Assembly (NCBI GenBank): GCA_973895155.1
Contig: OZ316897.1
Location: 5,146,001 to 5,210,000 of the forward strand
Length of the DNA stretch: 64,000 bases
Reading direction: 5' to 3'
From: Marsupella aquatica
Taxonomy: Eukaryota; Marchantiophyta
Shown: in pieces, positions 38,102-50,205 of the stretch
Layout: every line of letters begins with the position of its first letter
Numbering within the stretch: position 1 is the first letter of the stretch
The notes under the pieces: generated by a model
Told to the model about the DNA's origin: nothing
Database searches by the model: none
The model's input: the letters and a program-made list of their open reading frames with translations, nothing else
Made by a program: the position numbers and the translations under genes

Positions 38102-41100
38102 CTATTGTAATGAGGGGTCCAAATCCTCTACTACAACTACACTTGGCTTGTCTTGAACAATGGATCGTGAGCAAGGGATGTAAGGCATAACAATGGACCA
38201 CTCTGGGTCATTCGGATAAGGAAGATAGAAAGATTGCTCCAAATGATGGGGAAATGCAAATGGATCTGAGGTTCTCCAATTGGAACTAATGACACTAGTT
38301 GCACTGGTCTTCAATCGTGTGAACCCACATGCATCTTCTTCACAGGTCCGATTATGGCCAACAAGATTCATCCGAAACCATTTGCACTTGAACACCACCT
38401 CCTCCAAGGTTGTATGGGCATGATAATTTACGATAAGAATCTCCTCTATCTTCCCATAGTGGGACACAGTTGAACGTATTGGATTCCGGTCAGAAGTGCT
38501 ACTTTGTGACTCTTGGGTGAACCACCCCATCACCCCACAATCTTGTGTTGCTGCTCTCTTCATATCAAGATGTTGGATTCGAAAATGCCTCCCCTTTGAC
38601 CACATGGCTGTTCGAGTTGTGACCATGAGTAATGGACCATGAACAAGGGTGCGAATGTCATTGGTGACCTTCAGAAAGTGCAAAACACTCTCACCCCGAC
38701 CCAACAAGGCATCAATCTCTGTCAACTTCTCCTTCATATATGGGAGAAACTTGGGGAAGAGACGTGGCCGACGACTATTACTCTTCTCCTCCTCATAAAA
38801 TGCAGTCCACTCCCCTGCAATCTCTGGTGAGTTATACAACATGAATGTGGTGAGTTGCAGATGTTCAGCAGAGCCTAGTAGTCGTTCTCCCTTTGCTCCA
38901 GTGAGTCTATCCTCTTCATAATCTGCCTCTCGTGCTGACTCATCTATCCAACCCCTTGGAGCATTTGGATCAAGTGTAGCCACAATGTTCGTACAATAGA
39001 ACATACTCTCTGCTCCAAGGTGACGTTTGGCAATGCTACCTTCCACCCTAGCACGGTTTGATACATATGATTTCATGACTCCCATGAATCGCTCTACCCA
39101 ATACATCCAACGACAATGTACTGGGCCTGCAATGGCTACTTCACGCACTAGATGTACAAGAAAATGAACTTCAAAGAAGGAAGGAGGGAGTGCTCGCTCC
39201 AACTTGCACACAACCTCCACTCCAAATACCTCCATGGCAGCAATCTCTCCCTTGTTGACCTCCTTTTGACAAACCCATCTCAACAATCTACCCAATGACC
39301 AAAGTGCATCCCGAAGATCCTTGCTGCCCAATCCAATAATAGCAACTGGAATAACGTGCTGCAATAGACGATGATAATCGTGGGTCTTCAAGAAAGCTGG
39401 CCATTTTGGAGAGTCATCTCCACCAAATACCTTGCAAAGATTGGCACCATACCCTGTAGGAAACCTCATTGACCCTATCCGCTTGCAAAACTCTATTCAC
39501 TCACTCCTTGTGAAAACCCATGGGGGATGGATAGTAAGGGGAGGGTCAGGGTCCATAGATGGCCAAAAACCATGAAGGCCATGCATCCCCATCTCCTCAC
39601 AACTCTCCCTCCAATTGTTGTTTTTCTCTCCATATAGATGGCGGATCAATGACCTCCCAACATTCCCCTCAATATGCATAGGGTCCAATAGATGATTTAT
39701 CGGCATGTGTTCCCAATATGGAAGTTGTGCCAATGCAGACAAACGGGTCATGCCACATCTAGCCAAGGGTAATGGGTCATCTGGATCAGTCACCCTCTCC
39801 CATACCTCCTTCCAATATATTGGGTCCTTTGGTAAAGGCTGAGGTCTTGTGTCTGGCTGGCCCTCATCCGTGTCATACAAAAATGGATCATACCTCCAGT
39901 CATGCCCCTTAGGAAGATACTTTGTGTGACCAATGTAAACTATCTTCCACAGGGTGGTAGACTTTGGGCGCGCCACTCCCTCCAAGTCTGGTCCACAAGT
40001 TGGGCAAGCACGATATCCAGAAGTTTGCAAGCCAGAAATATATCCAAACCCTTCACAAACAATGGTCACAAATTAAAACCCATTAAGTTTTGAAACCAAA
40101 CCAAAGGGAAAAAAATAAACAGAACGATATATATATGGGTAGCTGCACAAGCCATACTTAATTTATAAAGAGTTGGGTACTTGGAAGATCATGCATGGTC
40201 CACATAAGAATGGCTTTGAGCTGAAACTCACGGGGTAAGCCCCCTGTATGCACTCGACCATCATAGCAATCCACTCCCCCCCAAAGTTTCTGTAGCTCCT
40301 CAATCAACGGTTGCAAGTATACATCAATCTTCTTCACTTGCTTAGGGCCAGGAATAATCATAGATAGGAGCAAATGACCCTTCTTCATGGCCATCCATGG
40401 TGGGATTTTGTAGTTAGTGAGGACTACTGGCCATACAGAGTATGGTTTGGCCTTGCCGGCCAGTGCAAATGGGCTAATGCCGTCTGATGCCAAACCAAGG
40501 CGAACATGACGAGGGTCAGTCTTGAACTCACCCCAACGCTCTTCCACAAATCTGTTTGCATGAGAGTCAACCATCATGCGCATGGTTGGATCCTGAGTAG
40601 TGTCTGAACGGTGTTGGGAATGCCATACCATATACTTAGCCAACTCTGCGCATCGAAACTGGTGACGCAAACAAGGAATAAGGGGAAAGTACCTCATAAC
40701 CTTTTGAGGTACTCTTCCTGTCAACATATCCTCACGATATCTTGGCGCATTGCACACAAGACATGTAAGAGCATTTGAGTGCTCCTTCCTGAACAAAACA
40801 CAATCATTCACACAAGCATGTATGACCTCATACTTGAGGCCTATGGACTTCAACACTTTCTTCGCCTCTTTCCATGATGCTGGCAAGTTGTTCCCCTCTG
40901 GTAACATACGATCATACAATGTCCTGAAAATATCATCAAGAAGCAAGTTGCTTGCTCCATGTCTTTGCTGCAAGTTCAGTAATAACATGATTGCTGAAAG
41001 ACGAGATAATCTAGACCCCTCAAAAAGACGAGTCCGTGCATGCTCTTGAGCCTCCTCCCACTGGTGCGAGTGTGGATTTCGTGAAGGAGTATGCCTATGA

Positions 41101-41294
41101 GGAGGAGGTAAGTCAATGTCTTCCCAGTCACCTGGGTCATGATCACCCCGGGGATCACCCTCATTTGCATCCATGAATTGGTGCATCAACTCATCCATAG
41201 CCCAGTCCTCATCCACTCTTTCTTGGGTAGCATTAGGTAGTTCATGTGGAATGTCCATATCCTCAAAAGGTTGACCCCCTTGCCTACCATCCAT
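38102..41294 (-). pseudogene. tnpD: tnp2-type CACTA transposase (TnpD-like)
   Basis: Minus strand. Exon 1 41294-40181, intron 40180-40051 (GT-AG), exon 2 40050-38102. The Transposase_21 domain is well preserved: GLASDGISPFALAGKAKPYS in exon 1 with a conserved Asp, LTNYKIPPWMAMKKGHLLLS, then YRACPTCGP, INHLLDPMHIEGNVG with a second Asp, FLKTHDYHRLLQHVIPVAI, FFEVHFLVHLVREVA, and HCRWMYWVERFMG. The C-terminus has a DUF4216-like region (VVFKCKWF, then QSFYLPYPNDPEW). One in-frame TGA at 39497-39499 interrupts exon 2; the frame is unchanged across it. An upstream exon at 43878-43643 may belong to this gene. The protein would bind and cut element ends. Confidence 0.93.
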
Positions 41295-41532
41295 GGCCTA
41301 AAGGAGATGTTGTCGCACAGCTCGTGATAATACCTCAATATCTGGTTGAACAAATGCATTCTATCATACACAAAAGAAAACAATGAGAATGATATAAGTC
41401 CAGGTCTCTCAACCAACAATTGAGATATCCATATATGAATGAGTCAAAAGACTCCATAGCTCTTGAAACCAATTAGAGAATGACTCAAGTAATATTTTTA
41501 TAAAAGTGAACATATACACATGTTTGTATGTG

Positions 41533-43527
41533 CTATGAAGGACGACACCGTATGGCCATCTTAGGCGCGTTCCAATCATAGTCACAAAAGAGTTCCTCAC
41601 CAGCCCTAATAGTCCTAATGGCTACAGTCATAACATGGTCATCCATATGCTTCACATAGTAAGGTGGTGGCGGTGCCCCAAAAATCTGAACCCACTCTAC
41701 ATTTGGTTGAAGTCCTCGTCCTCTCCCTTTGGTACTATTGATATACCCAGCGATGTTATCACATCGCATAGGATCACCATCAATCATCCTACAATGCCAA
41801 GGCCTCTTGAGGACCTCATCCAGATCGGAATCCATTTGCAATGCATACACTCCCCATGATGGTTGTTGCCGTAAAATAATATTCCAATTCTTGGCAGTGT
41901 ATATAGGGCCAATATAAGGAAATAAGTGTTCCCCATCATAATGTAGTATCACACTAGGGACAAAAATAAACATTTAAGATCCAAAACTCGGTATTCGTTC
42001 CCATGGAAGAACATGTAAGGAATGATTTTCTATGATTTAGCACTTATGAATGAATAAGGTAACAAAAACACAAAGGTTGAGCCTTTTACTATGGTTGCTC
42101 AGCAAGGCATAGTTTTAAATGTCTGCTTGACATTAAAAATAAAATTAACAAATGGAAACAATTAATAAAACACAATGAAAATCCTGAGGTATGGTGAGGG
42201 AGTTAGGAAACAACCAAGGTGACTCCTCAACATAACTTCATTTGATATGATTTAAGTGGTATATCCGCAAGAACATTTTTGGAAAGGATTACGGTACTAG
42301 GATGATTACTAAAATGCCGTCAACATGTCTCAACTTTTCCTTCCAAGGTACTGAGTGGAGACTAGTAATCAATCACTTCTGTATCCAATCGGTACTTTGT
42401 GTCACGAATAAGAGACACCATCATAATCAAATTTGAAGCCATAAGTAATTGGTAAGTAACAATCTTTGCATCCCGTGCACAAGCAATGTCACGCCAAAAA
42501 CTATGCATCAAGAACTAAGAAATATGTGAAACATCACCAACAAGGAATCTATTTCCACATACTCAAAAGATTTAACAATCACAATAATTTTACTTCAAGG
42601 GTCCAAACTTCTCATTCATTTAGACTTGAAGGGGGAAGAATTCCTTTGTATTAAGTATTCATATGCAATGGAGTGCTTGTTACAAATGGAGGTAACAAAG
42701 TTGCAATCTTGCAACTGAGCGCTCATGAAATTTCTTCACACAAAAAGTGGCAAAAACTCTACTACATATAGGGTGGCAGAAACTAAAGGGGAAAAGAGAG
42801 AATGAAAGGACATGCCCTTTCATATCTTAAGGGTCATAGACTAAAGTAAAAAGTATGAAAATATGCTACAGGAGTACTCAAGGTTCACTAGAATGTTGCT
42901 GGAATGAAAAACTAACCAAAAGTTATCCCTAGTGTAAATTGGAGTAAAAGTGTTTTTTGCACTTTTGTGGTAAAACTAACAAATATCAACTTTGTGGATG
43001 GACCACAATGTCCTCCAAAGCAAATAACCTAAATCCTACATCAACACCAAGGGAAGATGACTGCACTATCCAATGATGGCCCCATATCTCTATAGGGGCA
43101 TTAGTGGGTATGCCTTGAGGGATTTTGAATATCTCAGACGAGAAGTCCTTCACAAGAGGCAACGCCTTTCTAGTGAGATATGACAATCCCAACCTACCCT
43201 CCACTACCACATAACCCTCACCTGGCTTCATCATAGGCGGACCTACCAAGTTTGGGTCTTGAGACTCACGAGTGCCCAATGGTTCGTAATGTCTCCTATG
43301 CCTATGGGAGCTGGGCCGGTGCATAAAACCCTAGATGGAGGTACCTCCAGGTCACCTTGCTCAATGTCCTCCACCCTTGCTACAGGTACACTCCCACCCT
43401 CACCATTGGGGCGCGGGGCGGGAGGAGGGGGTGTAGATGTTGATGCAAGCATCCGTCTTGCACTAGCCAAGAATGTGTCTAGCCATAGCTCTTTAGAGAT
43501 CAATGGAGGAGGGGGCCTACGGGGCAC
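41533..43527 (-). pseudogene. SET-like domain ORF inside the CACTA element
   Basis: Two minus-strand coding blocks, 43527-42986 (with one frame change near 43290) and 41973-41533. The first ends VGFRLFALEDI, like the start of a SET domain. The second has VILHYDGEHLFPYIGP, then CDNIAGYINSTKGRG, NVEWV, and VAIRTIRAGEELFCDYDW, which fit the NHS..PN and GEEL..DY motifs of lysine methyltransferase SET domains, although NH of the first is YIN here. The exact splice between the blocks is not clear. It lies between a possible first exon of the transposase and its main exons, on the same strand. It may be a captured host fragment or a fused part of the transposase gene. Confidence 0.5.
41974..42985. 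other. AT-rich stretch between the SET-like coding blocks
   Basis: No gene seen. Probably an intron of the SET-like gene. Confidence 0.35.
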
Positions 43528-43642
43528 CTATTCATTCAAAAAAAATCCAAAATTAATAAATATATGATGATAGTGGCCATGATTGTAAGTGGCAAATTAT
43601 GTTTCCTTCAAAATGTGTGGGATGAGAGTATGGGGTGCATAC

Positions 43643-43878
43643 CTGGTGAGCTGAATGTCCTGGTAAATCAGGTTGGTGTTGCCCATAATTCTCAATATGC
43701 TCAATACACTCCCAAGCTTGACGAACCACCATTCCCTTACATCGCACACACCAACATGGAATGGGGCCTAGAGGAGGAGGAGGATGATGCGGCCTCGGAG
43801 GGGGGGGGGAGGAATGTCCCCCTTAGAAGATGACGAGTCCGAGTCAGAATCTGACTCGGAACTCCCAGAATTTGACAT
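43643..43878 (-). CDS. Ser/Asp-rich and Cys-motif exon, possibly exon 1 of the CACTA transposase
   Basis: Starts at ATG 43878 with an acidic Ser/Asp run, then a proline run over a long C homopolymer (43801-43809 on the plus strand are Gs), where the frame seems to slip. It then reads CWCVRCKGMVVRQAW, ECIEHIENYGQHQP. A C-x-C-x2-C-x-G pattern with a following His is common at the N-terminus of CACTA transposases. A GT donor follows the exon at 43642. If this exon joins the one starting at 41294, the SET-like ORF lies in its intron. Confidence 0.4.
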
Positions 43879-44855
43879 CTGCCCATCAATGTGAAAATTA
43901 ATCACATGTCAAAAATCTTTCCCACTCATATTAAGTACCCTAAATACAATATGTCAAGATTGGAACCTAGTTTACACTAAGCGAATAATTAAAAATAATG
44001 ACTGTGCATCTTACCTAAATGATATCCGCACTGAACAATGCCTACTAGGATCTTGGCCTTAGAATATATGCTAAGACAATATCCAAAATGTATGCACAAT
44101 TAAAGGAATACCATCAGAATTTATCTATACATATGTCCCCATAGAATCATATCCACTATATATTGTGGCCATCAATGAAAAAAGTTTAGCCAAATATATA
44201 CTTAAAGTGCTCACCTCCAAATGATAAAGGGAGTATATCATACCTTTCGGATGCACGGCCTATCGCGATGCATAATGCATTGCAAAAATGGACCTACAAA
44301 AATACAAACAAAGAGAACGACCCAACCCTCCGCAAAAAAATACTGCACAATACACGCACATGAGGTTAACTTTGTTTGGCCCCCAAAATTAAATCCACAT
44401 ACAAGGTGGAAAAATTTGTCAAAACTTTTAATGTGAGTGGGTCAATGATCATACCGTTCAACCCCAAAAGTATGTTATCGTAAGGGGGACGTTACCGCAC
44501 CTATAACCGGCTTTTATTCAAGAACCCCACCGCCCAAACAAAATCCGGCTACTCAACCAGGCCTACAATTACAATGCAAGTTTTCACATCAACTAAACTT
44601 ACATTTCCTTACCACATCCCCAGCCCCCCCCATTGACTAACTTATTATAAATCCATCCTTAAAGGCATAAAAAATAATGGACAAGCTAAGTCCAATCATA
44701 TTGGAAGAGGTGTCCGATACTTTAAGCATCGCTATTTCCGATCCCGTTTTCGATAGTTCAAGTATCGAATGTTCCGATTCTTAAAAAGTCGGATGGAGGG
44801 CACAATAGGGTTTGGTACTTTTCCCGACTAAAGTACGAATGTCTTTGTATCGGGC
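43879..44855. other. divergent non-coding region of the CACTA element
   Basis: AT-rich, no gene. It separates the minus-strand and plus-strand genes and should contain their promoters. TCCGATAC-type words recur at 44710-44800. Confidence 0.45.
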
Positions 44856-47732
44856 TTGGTTTCGGATGCAACTTGGGAGGAGCTGCCGAGTGAACACAAA
44901 GTGGAGGAGCACGCATTGGAGGTCGAGGCTATGGAGGGGAATGGCACGGCTGGGGGGGAGGAGACGGAGCAGCCAGGGTGGGTGGAGATGGAGCAGGGCC
45001 GTCACAGCAGATCTCGGACATTATGGCAGAGATTTTCAAGAGGCAAGCAGGCCTGTCTGCTGAAGCTGCGGCCATAGCAACTCAATTGACCCAGGGCCTG
45101 ATTGACGAATCCAGGCAATCCGCCATAAGTGAAGTAGAGAAGGCTTTCATGGAGAGGCTAGAGAAAGGAAAGGAGAAAAAAAGAAAGAGGAAGGAGGAGA
45201 GGAAAGGCAGGCCAGTGGAGGCCCTCTCACCACAAGAAAGAGAGAAGAGGCTTAGAAAGGAGGCTCGAGCTGCAGAGAGGGCAAGGATTGAGGAAGAGAG
45301 GCTACGAGCAGAGGAAAGGGCCAAACGGCCAAAATTGTTCATTAATAAGGGAGGAGCTCCGATGACAAAGAGCTACAATTTGTTCAGAAGTCAGCTAGGG
45401 CAGGTGTTGAGGGCAAATTTCAGCCCCTTAGACTACTGGGGGAAGAAGAAAGAAGAGGAGAAATTTCAACCAAGGGAGCAAGTAAAGGAGCGATTCTGTA
45501 ATGGCTGCTTCCTGGATGATTGATGGCTGAATAAGAAGATCTCACGTTCACTTGCAGATAGACGTAATAATGTGAGAGAAAAGATGAGGAAGTACCTGGC
45601 AGATTGTAAGGAGGAGGCAGAGGTGATCAGGCAGAGAGATCCCCCGGATGAGATACCAGCTGATGCCTGGTCTGCTTGGATTGATGCTGAGCTACACGTT
45701 CGTGCTTGGCAAGCGAGACGTCACTAGCAGGCTGAGCTCGATGAGGCAGAGAAGAGGGTCCTTTCAGGACAGACTGTTGACATCCCCCTCCTGCAGCAAA
45801 ACTTAATGGAATGGGAGGCCAAATTAGCACTTCTTGGAGACCCTCCACTTTACATTCAAAATGCAATTGAGAGGGTGGAGAAGAGACCTGCAGTTACTCA
45901 CCGAATGGGGCAGGGTGGAGCGCATCGTCTCAAAGCAGAGTTTGTAAGTCCTCTGCTCCCCTCCTCCTTGCTCGCCTCCTTGCTGAATTTTCACCTTGAA
46001 ATTGGGTCCTCCCTCTCCTTGATCACCTCAGGCACAACCTTGGCTATGCCTGCATAAGTCCTCCCAGACCTCCACTCTTATCCCTGTGCGTTTGTTATCG
46101 AGCCTGTATCGCAAGTTTTGATGTGTCCTTATTTTTTTCTGTTTCTGATTCTATTCCGATTGCTGAAGAGTCGGAAATAGAGTGGGACTCTCTCTTATGG
46201 GTTTTGGATGCAAGGCTTCCGATTATGGTCCGATTACCTGAGAATCGGACCCTGCATCGGACCTTAGGTTTTGGGGTTTAGGGTGGAGGGGTCCGATTAG
46301 GGAAGCATCAGAAAAATTCAAAATTTTGAATATTTGACTGTTTTAGGCCACGCCGGGGGGTTTGTTTTTTTTAAGGAGTGCTGGGCTTAGGTTGTCGTTG
46401 CTTTTTGCGATAGTTAGGCCACGATAATAAGGGAGTATTTTATATAGGCAGAGTGGGTAGTGATACCCATGAGTTGAAAGGGATGTGGGGCTGTTAGGGA
46501 ATTTTTCTAAGGAATGTGTGGGGCTAGGTAGGGATTATTATTCATTAAGTAATGTGGGGGATTTGGTAGGGATTAACTTTTAAAATAATGTATTTCAAGT
46601 AATGGGGGGTTTCAATTTTATTCTCATTTGTCGGGGAGGGGGCTTAATTATTATCTTGAGTATGGTGCAGGAGCGAGAGCATGGACGCCCAATCTTGCCA
46701 CCTGAGAGAGAGTTGGCTAAGAAATTTGGAACGCGGGCTCTGAAACTTCACATGCAGGACGAGTTGGGGTCGGTAAGTATATGCACAATTGAAAACCATA
46801 TTTCTAACCTTTGAATGCAACATGGTTATAATCACTCCCTTGTAGGTCATTTTCAACACTAACACTTGGGTTCATGGTTGCTTACATGTATGTAGGAGTC
46901 AAATGAGGAGTCGGAGGGTTTGGACTCAGCCGAGGAGGGTTTGGGGGCCTCAGATTCAGAGTCTGAGGCTGAGGCTGAGGCTGAGGAGGGGAGTGTGGCA
47001 CCCACCCCTGTTCGCTTGATTGGCGGCACATCCCGAGGGACTCAAGGTAGTCATTCCAGACGGAGGACTGATGGTGATGTAGGTGGCCATAGAGCAGCAG
47101 GAGGTAGTGGGGGTGCTACAGTTGCTGGAGGTGGTGTTGGGACAGGTGGTAGTGGGCGCCGGGGCGGTTTTGATCGATCTGCAGGTGCTGGTGGGCGGGG
47201 TAGTACTGGGGCCCATAGTGGTTCTCACAGGCCCGGGTCTGGTGGGGGGGTTGGTAGTGGGCCCCATGGTGGTTCTCGCCGCCATTCAAGGGTTGTTGGC
47301 GGGAATGGTTCTCGCCGTTCAGGGGCTAGTGGTGGAGGGGCTAGTGGGGGTGGGAGCACTGCTCGTGGTCATTCAGGGGCCAACAGGGTGAGTGGGACTG
47401 CAGTTGGTGGCATTGGTGATGGGACTCCATCTCACCAGTCAGGGGCTAGTGGAGGTGCAGGGTCTCACCACTCTGCAGCCCAAGGGGGTAGTGGAAGTGC
47501 ATCATTTCATACTTGCTCCGATGCTGGGGGTGTTGCAGTGCCTTCTCATGACTTAGAAGGTGATGTTGGTGATGTTGGTACCGCGATAGCTCCAAGCACC
47601 ACAGCTGCAACTGGATCTCATGTTGTCATTGATAGGGTCCTAGGGTTAGTGCCAGATGCCACTACCCAACCAGAGAGTTATCGCCCTCGTGCCAAGAAGA
47701 GGAAGGGACGACATGCACCAAAATATGGATAG
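44856..47732 (+). pseudogene. TnpA-like second protein of the CACTA element
   Basis: Starts at an ATG near 44868, after an acidic leader. The main exon runs to about 45944 and encodes a long charged coiled coil (QEREKRLRKEARAAERARIE), then KSYNLFRSQLGQVLR, then NKKISRSLADRRNNVREKMR and DAWSAWIDAELHVRAWQ, resembling plant En/Spm TnpA-type proteins (Transposase_24-like). Short exon near 46670-46774 (HGRPILPPERELAKKFG) and last exon from about 46895, with an acidic stretch and a very Gly/Ser-rich tail, ending RPRAKKRKGRHAPKYG. Lesions: a frameshift near 44998, TGA 45521-45523, TAG at about 45725. Family assignment is moderate. Confidence 0.6.
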
Positions 47733-47959
47733 GCCAGGTAGCTTAACATAGGACCATTTGTAGGTAGGCCGCGATACCATGCAGGTTGAGATGGATTATA
47801 CACCTGTACATGTAAAGGTTGTACTTTCCATGCTAGAGGAGGCCATCCTCTGTTGTATATATAATGGCAGGGGTTTTCCCCCTTTTGAGTCTCACTACCA
47901 TTCTTGCTACCCATGCTCACTTCCATGCATCCCAACATGGTAACCCCCACACCCCCAAA

Positions 47960-48490
47960 ATTAATAATCGGAAATTTTACCCCTTCAATTATCCGATACT
48001 CCTCCGATCTTAAAACTATCGAAATGTCCGATTCTCTAAAACTCGGAATTTGCCATCCCCAGAGAATTGATCTTTCCGATACCCTCGATTACGGTCTTTC
48101 CGATACTTCTAGTAACGGTATTTCCGATCTTTCTAACGACGGTATGTTCGATACTTTTATTTACGGTCTTTGTGTAACCTTTTGCTATGCAATATGCGAT
48201 ATTCAGAGTTACCCAAAGTCTGATTCTTTAAGTATCGGAAGTGTATCAGAAACACTCAGCTTTTGGGCCGGCCCCCTCTTCCATTTCCGATTTGCAGAAC
48301 ATTGGACGACTGCTTTTCCGTTATTGTTGAGTACGCAAAGTGCATTAATTTGTGTATCGCAAAGTCCGATTATCTTCTGATTGTCGTTATCCGATGGGTT
48401 GAGAGTCGGAATTTGCGATACGGTTAGAGTCGGATGAGATGTTTTTCTTGGAAAATTTTTACAAAGGGATCCGAAGGTGTCCATATCGGA
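47960..48490. repeat. right subterminal repeats of the CACTA element
   Basis: About 18 TCCGAT, CCGATAC, ATCGGA or CGGAAAT-type words in both orientations within 530 bp, mirroring the left array. Confidence 0.8.
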
Positions 48491-48514
48491 AATTGGCCTC
48501 ATAATGTACTAGTG

Positions 48515-48641
48515 ATGCCTTTCCTTGATACCTTGTGACCGAGTAGCACACCTTCCGTCACTCCAAAGAAACATTTATCAGGGTGTAGCTTGAGGCCCCA
48601 CCTCCCTACATCTCATGAAGGTCTTCCTGAAGTATTTAGCA
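48515..48641 (-). pseudogene. gypsy reverse transcriptase piece right of the CACTA insertion
   Basis: Minus strand: HAKYFRKTFMRCREVG, then after a one-base shift LKLHPDKCFFGVTEG and LLGHKVSRKG. These are reverse transcriptase codons lying just upstream of the thumb, and the following codons are found at 37406, on the other side of the transposon. The piece is cut at 48641/48642 by LTR-like sequence. Confidence 0.88.
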
Positions 48642-49101
48642 TGTTGTGACGCCGCCAACATGGTTGGTAATGAGTAATCCGGCCTAATCCATGCTGAGCA
48701 TGCACAAAGAGGACTTAGTAGTCCGTAGTTATTAGCGTAGCAACACAAAATTAGTTAGTAATGATGAATAGGACAAGGTTAGTCAATAAAGAACATTCAT
48801 GCTTGGGCTGGCAGTGTAGCACCGACCATACCACCAGATTACAATCTTGTTATGACCGTCTACCTTGGATCCGTATAACTGATCTGGGAGGCGGCCCTTT
48901 GACACGCCTTGACCCGAACCTACAGAGTGGCCGGTACACTGTAAGTGTGAGGGACTTGGCCTATCAGAAGCAGGAGGGGCCAATCGGTTGACACCCCACA
49001 AGGGTATAAAAGGTGGGCTCCTCCCCATCTTGTGTCACTAGTGCACTCCGTGCGCCAACTTTGATCCTAGCTCTTATGTTTTTCCTTTAAGCAATCCAAC
49101 A
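48642..49101 (+). mobile_element. LTR-like sequence
   Basis: Begins TGTTGTGACGCC and may end at CAACA 49097-49101, giving TGTTG...CAACA inverted ends. A TATAAAAGG box lies near 49005. It interrupts the gypsy frame abruptly. No second LTR and no primer site were identified, so this could be the 5' LTR of a damaged element. Confidence 0.4.
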
Positions 49102-50205
49102 CACCTCGCCATATGTCTGTCACGGTTATGTCCAGTTTTGCCATTCGCTTTTGGTTCCAATTTATGGGTATTCCAGACGAGGTCTTCAAGATCCCGGGCA
49201 CAGTGGACTTGCAGCGTCATCACTTTGACAACATACCCGCCTAGGTGCAGTCCTTCCTTGACTATCGGTTTGGCAGTCCAAATTCGGGCGGGTTGTCAAT
49301 TCTAGCATTGCTTGGCTTCCCATCCAAACTTTTGGGTTCTATGGTGCCCCCTCCGGCTACTCTTGCAGCCAACTTGCCAACACCGACACAAACACCACCT
49401 CGGCCTTCATCAAGCCATTTCCCACCACCGGTCACACCGCCTGCTCGGGTATGATCCATGGTAAACGCGGTAAACCTTAGCTCAGAAGACAAGGAGGCTC
49501 ATCCACCCCTTTTCCGGAGGCCACCAGGGATGCACCAAAACAGACCGGGTAATACATCGCCGCCCGCACAAGCCCGAATCCGAGGGGCGGTCTCGGGGGA
49601 CAACACAATGATGGTTGCGGCGCCGACACCAGTTCTAATGGCAATAGCACTACCCCTGCCGAATAGGAAAGATGGGGAGGTGTCCCCTTCTACGAGCCAT
49701 CCCAAGAACCAATCTTGGGGAAGGAAGAGAAAGGAGCCGACTGCAATATCCGACTTACCCGTGGCCACCGTCGCAGTGGCCAAGTTGACCATGCATCGCA
49801 TGGAGGAGAATGTTTACAAGAACATCCTCCATCCAAAGCATGTGGCTTACCTAATGACCCAAGGTTTTGAACACCTCGTTGCCCCGCCGCCCCCCCCCCC
49901 CCTTGGAACACTTGCAGGTACTACGGGCAAGATAGAACGCAGTTCATCCAGAACTTTTTGCCAACAAAGGGTATCACCACCGTGCCAGGAAACAGGAAAA
50001 TCCAAACAGGAAACAGCAAAAAGGAAACAGGAAAATATTTCAACCAAAACGTCAACAATATATCCCAAAATGTCATGTGCAAAGAGAATATTCCATTAAT
50101 AACCCGGCTGGTCAATGGGTAAAAACTCTCTAAATCCAAAGCAATGTTCACTTTCAATCATCCAGGGTCCCAAACATAGCGATCGACTCATAAGTGAAAA
50201 CATCA
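49102..50205 (+). other. unassigned Pro-rich ORFs after the LTR-like sequence
   Basis: Frames at 49113-49232, 49245-49454 and 49458-50099 give Pro/Ala/Thr-rich proteins with a PPPPPPPLG run and MEENVYKNILHPKHVAYLM near 49800. A gag-like role is possible by position only. No domain is recognised. 50100-50205 shows nothing. Confidence 0.3.

Larger units (their letters stand above)
37407..48514. mobile_element. complete CACTA/EnSpm transposon, 11,108 bp
   Basis: Ends CACTAGTACATT (37407-37418) and AATGTACTAGTG (48503-48514) are 12-bp perfect inverted repeats. ATG flanks both sides (37404-37406 and 48515-48517), the 3-bp duplication expected of CACTA elements. Many TCCGAT/ATCGGA words lie near both ends. 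Inside: a tnp2-type transposase on the minus strand, a SET-like ORF on the minus strand, and a TnpA-like gene on the plus strand. It sits within a gypsy reverse transcriptase; thumb-domain codons stop at one edge and continue at the other. All genes carry lesions, so it is probably not autonomous now. Confidence 0.95.

Noticed and set aside
44221-44436. Small frame as a gene
   Set aside because: Lies in the divergent non-coding region of the CACTA element with AT-rich composition and no domain; likely chance.
46920-47732. Gly-rich frame as a host structural protein
   Set aside because: It lies inside the CACTA element, follows a GT-AG border and continues the acidic tail of the TnpA-like gene.
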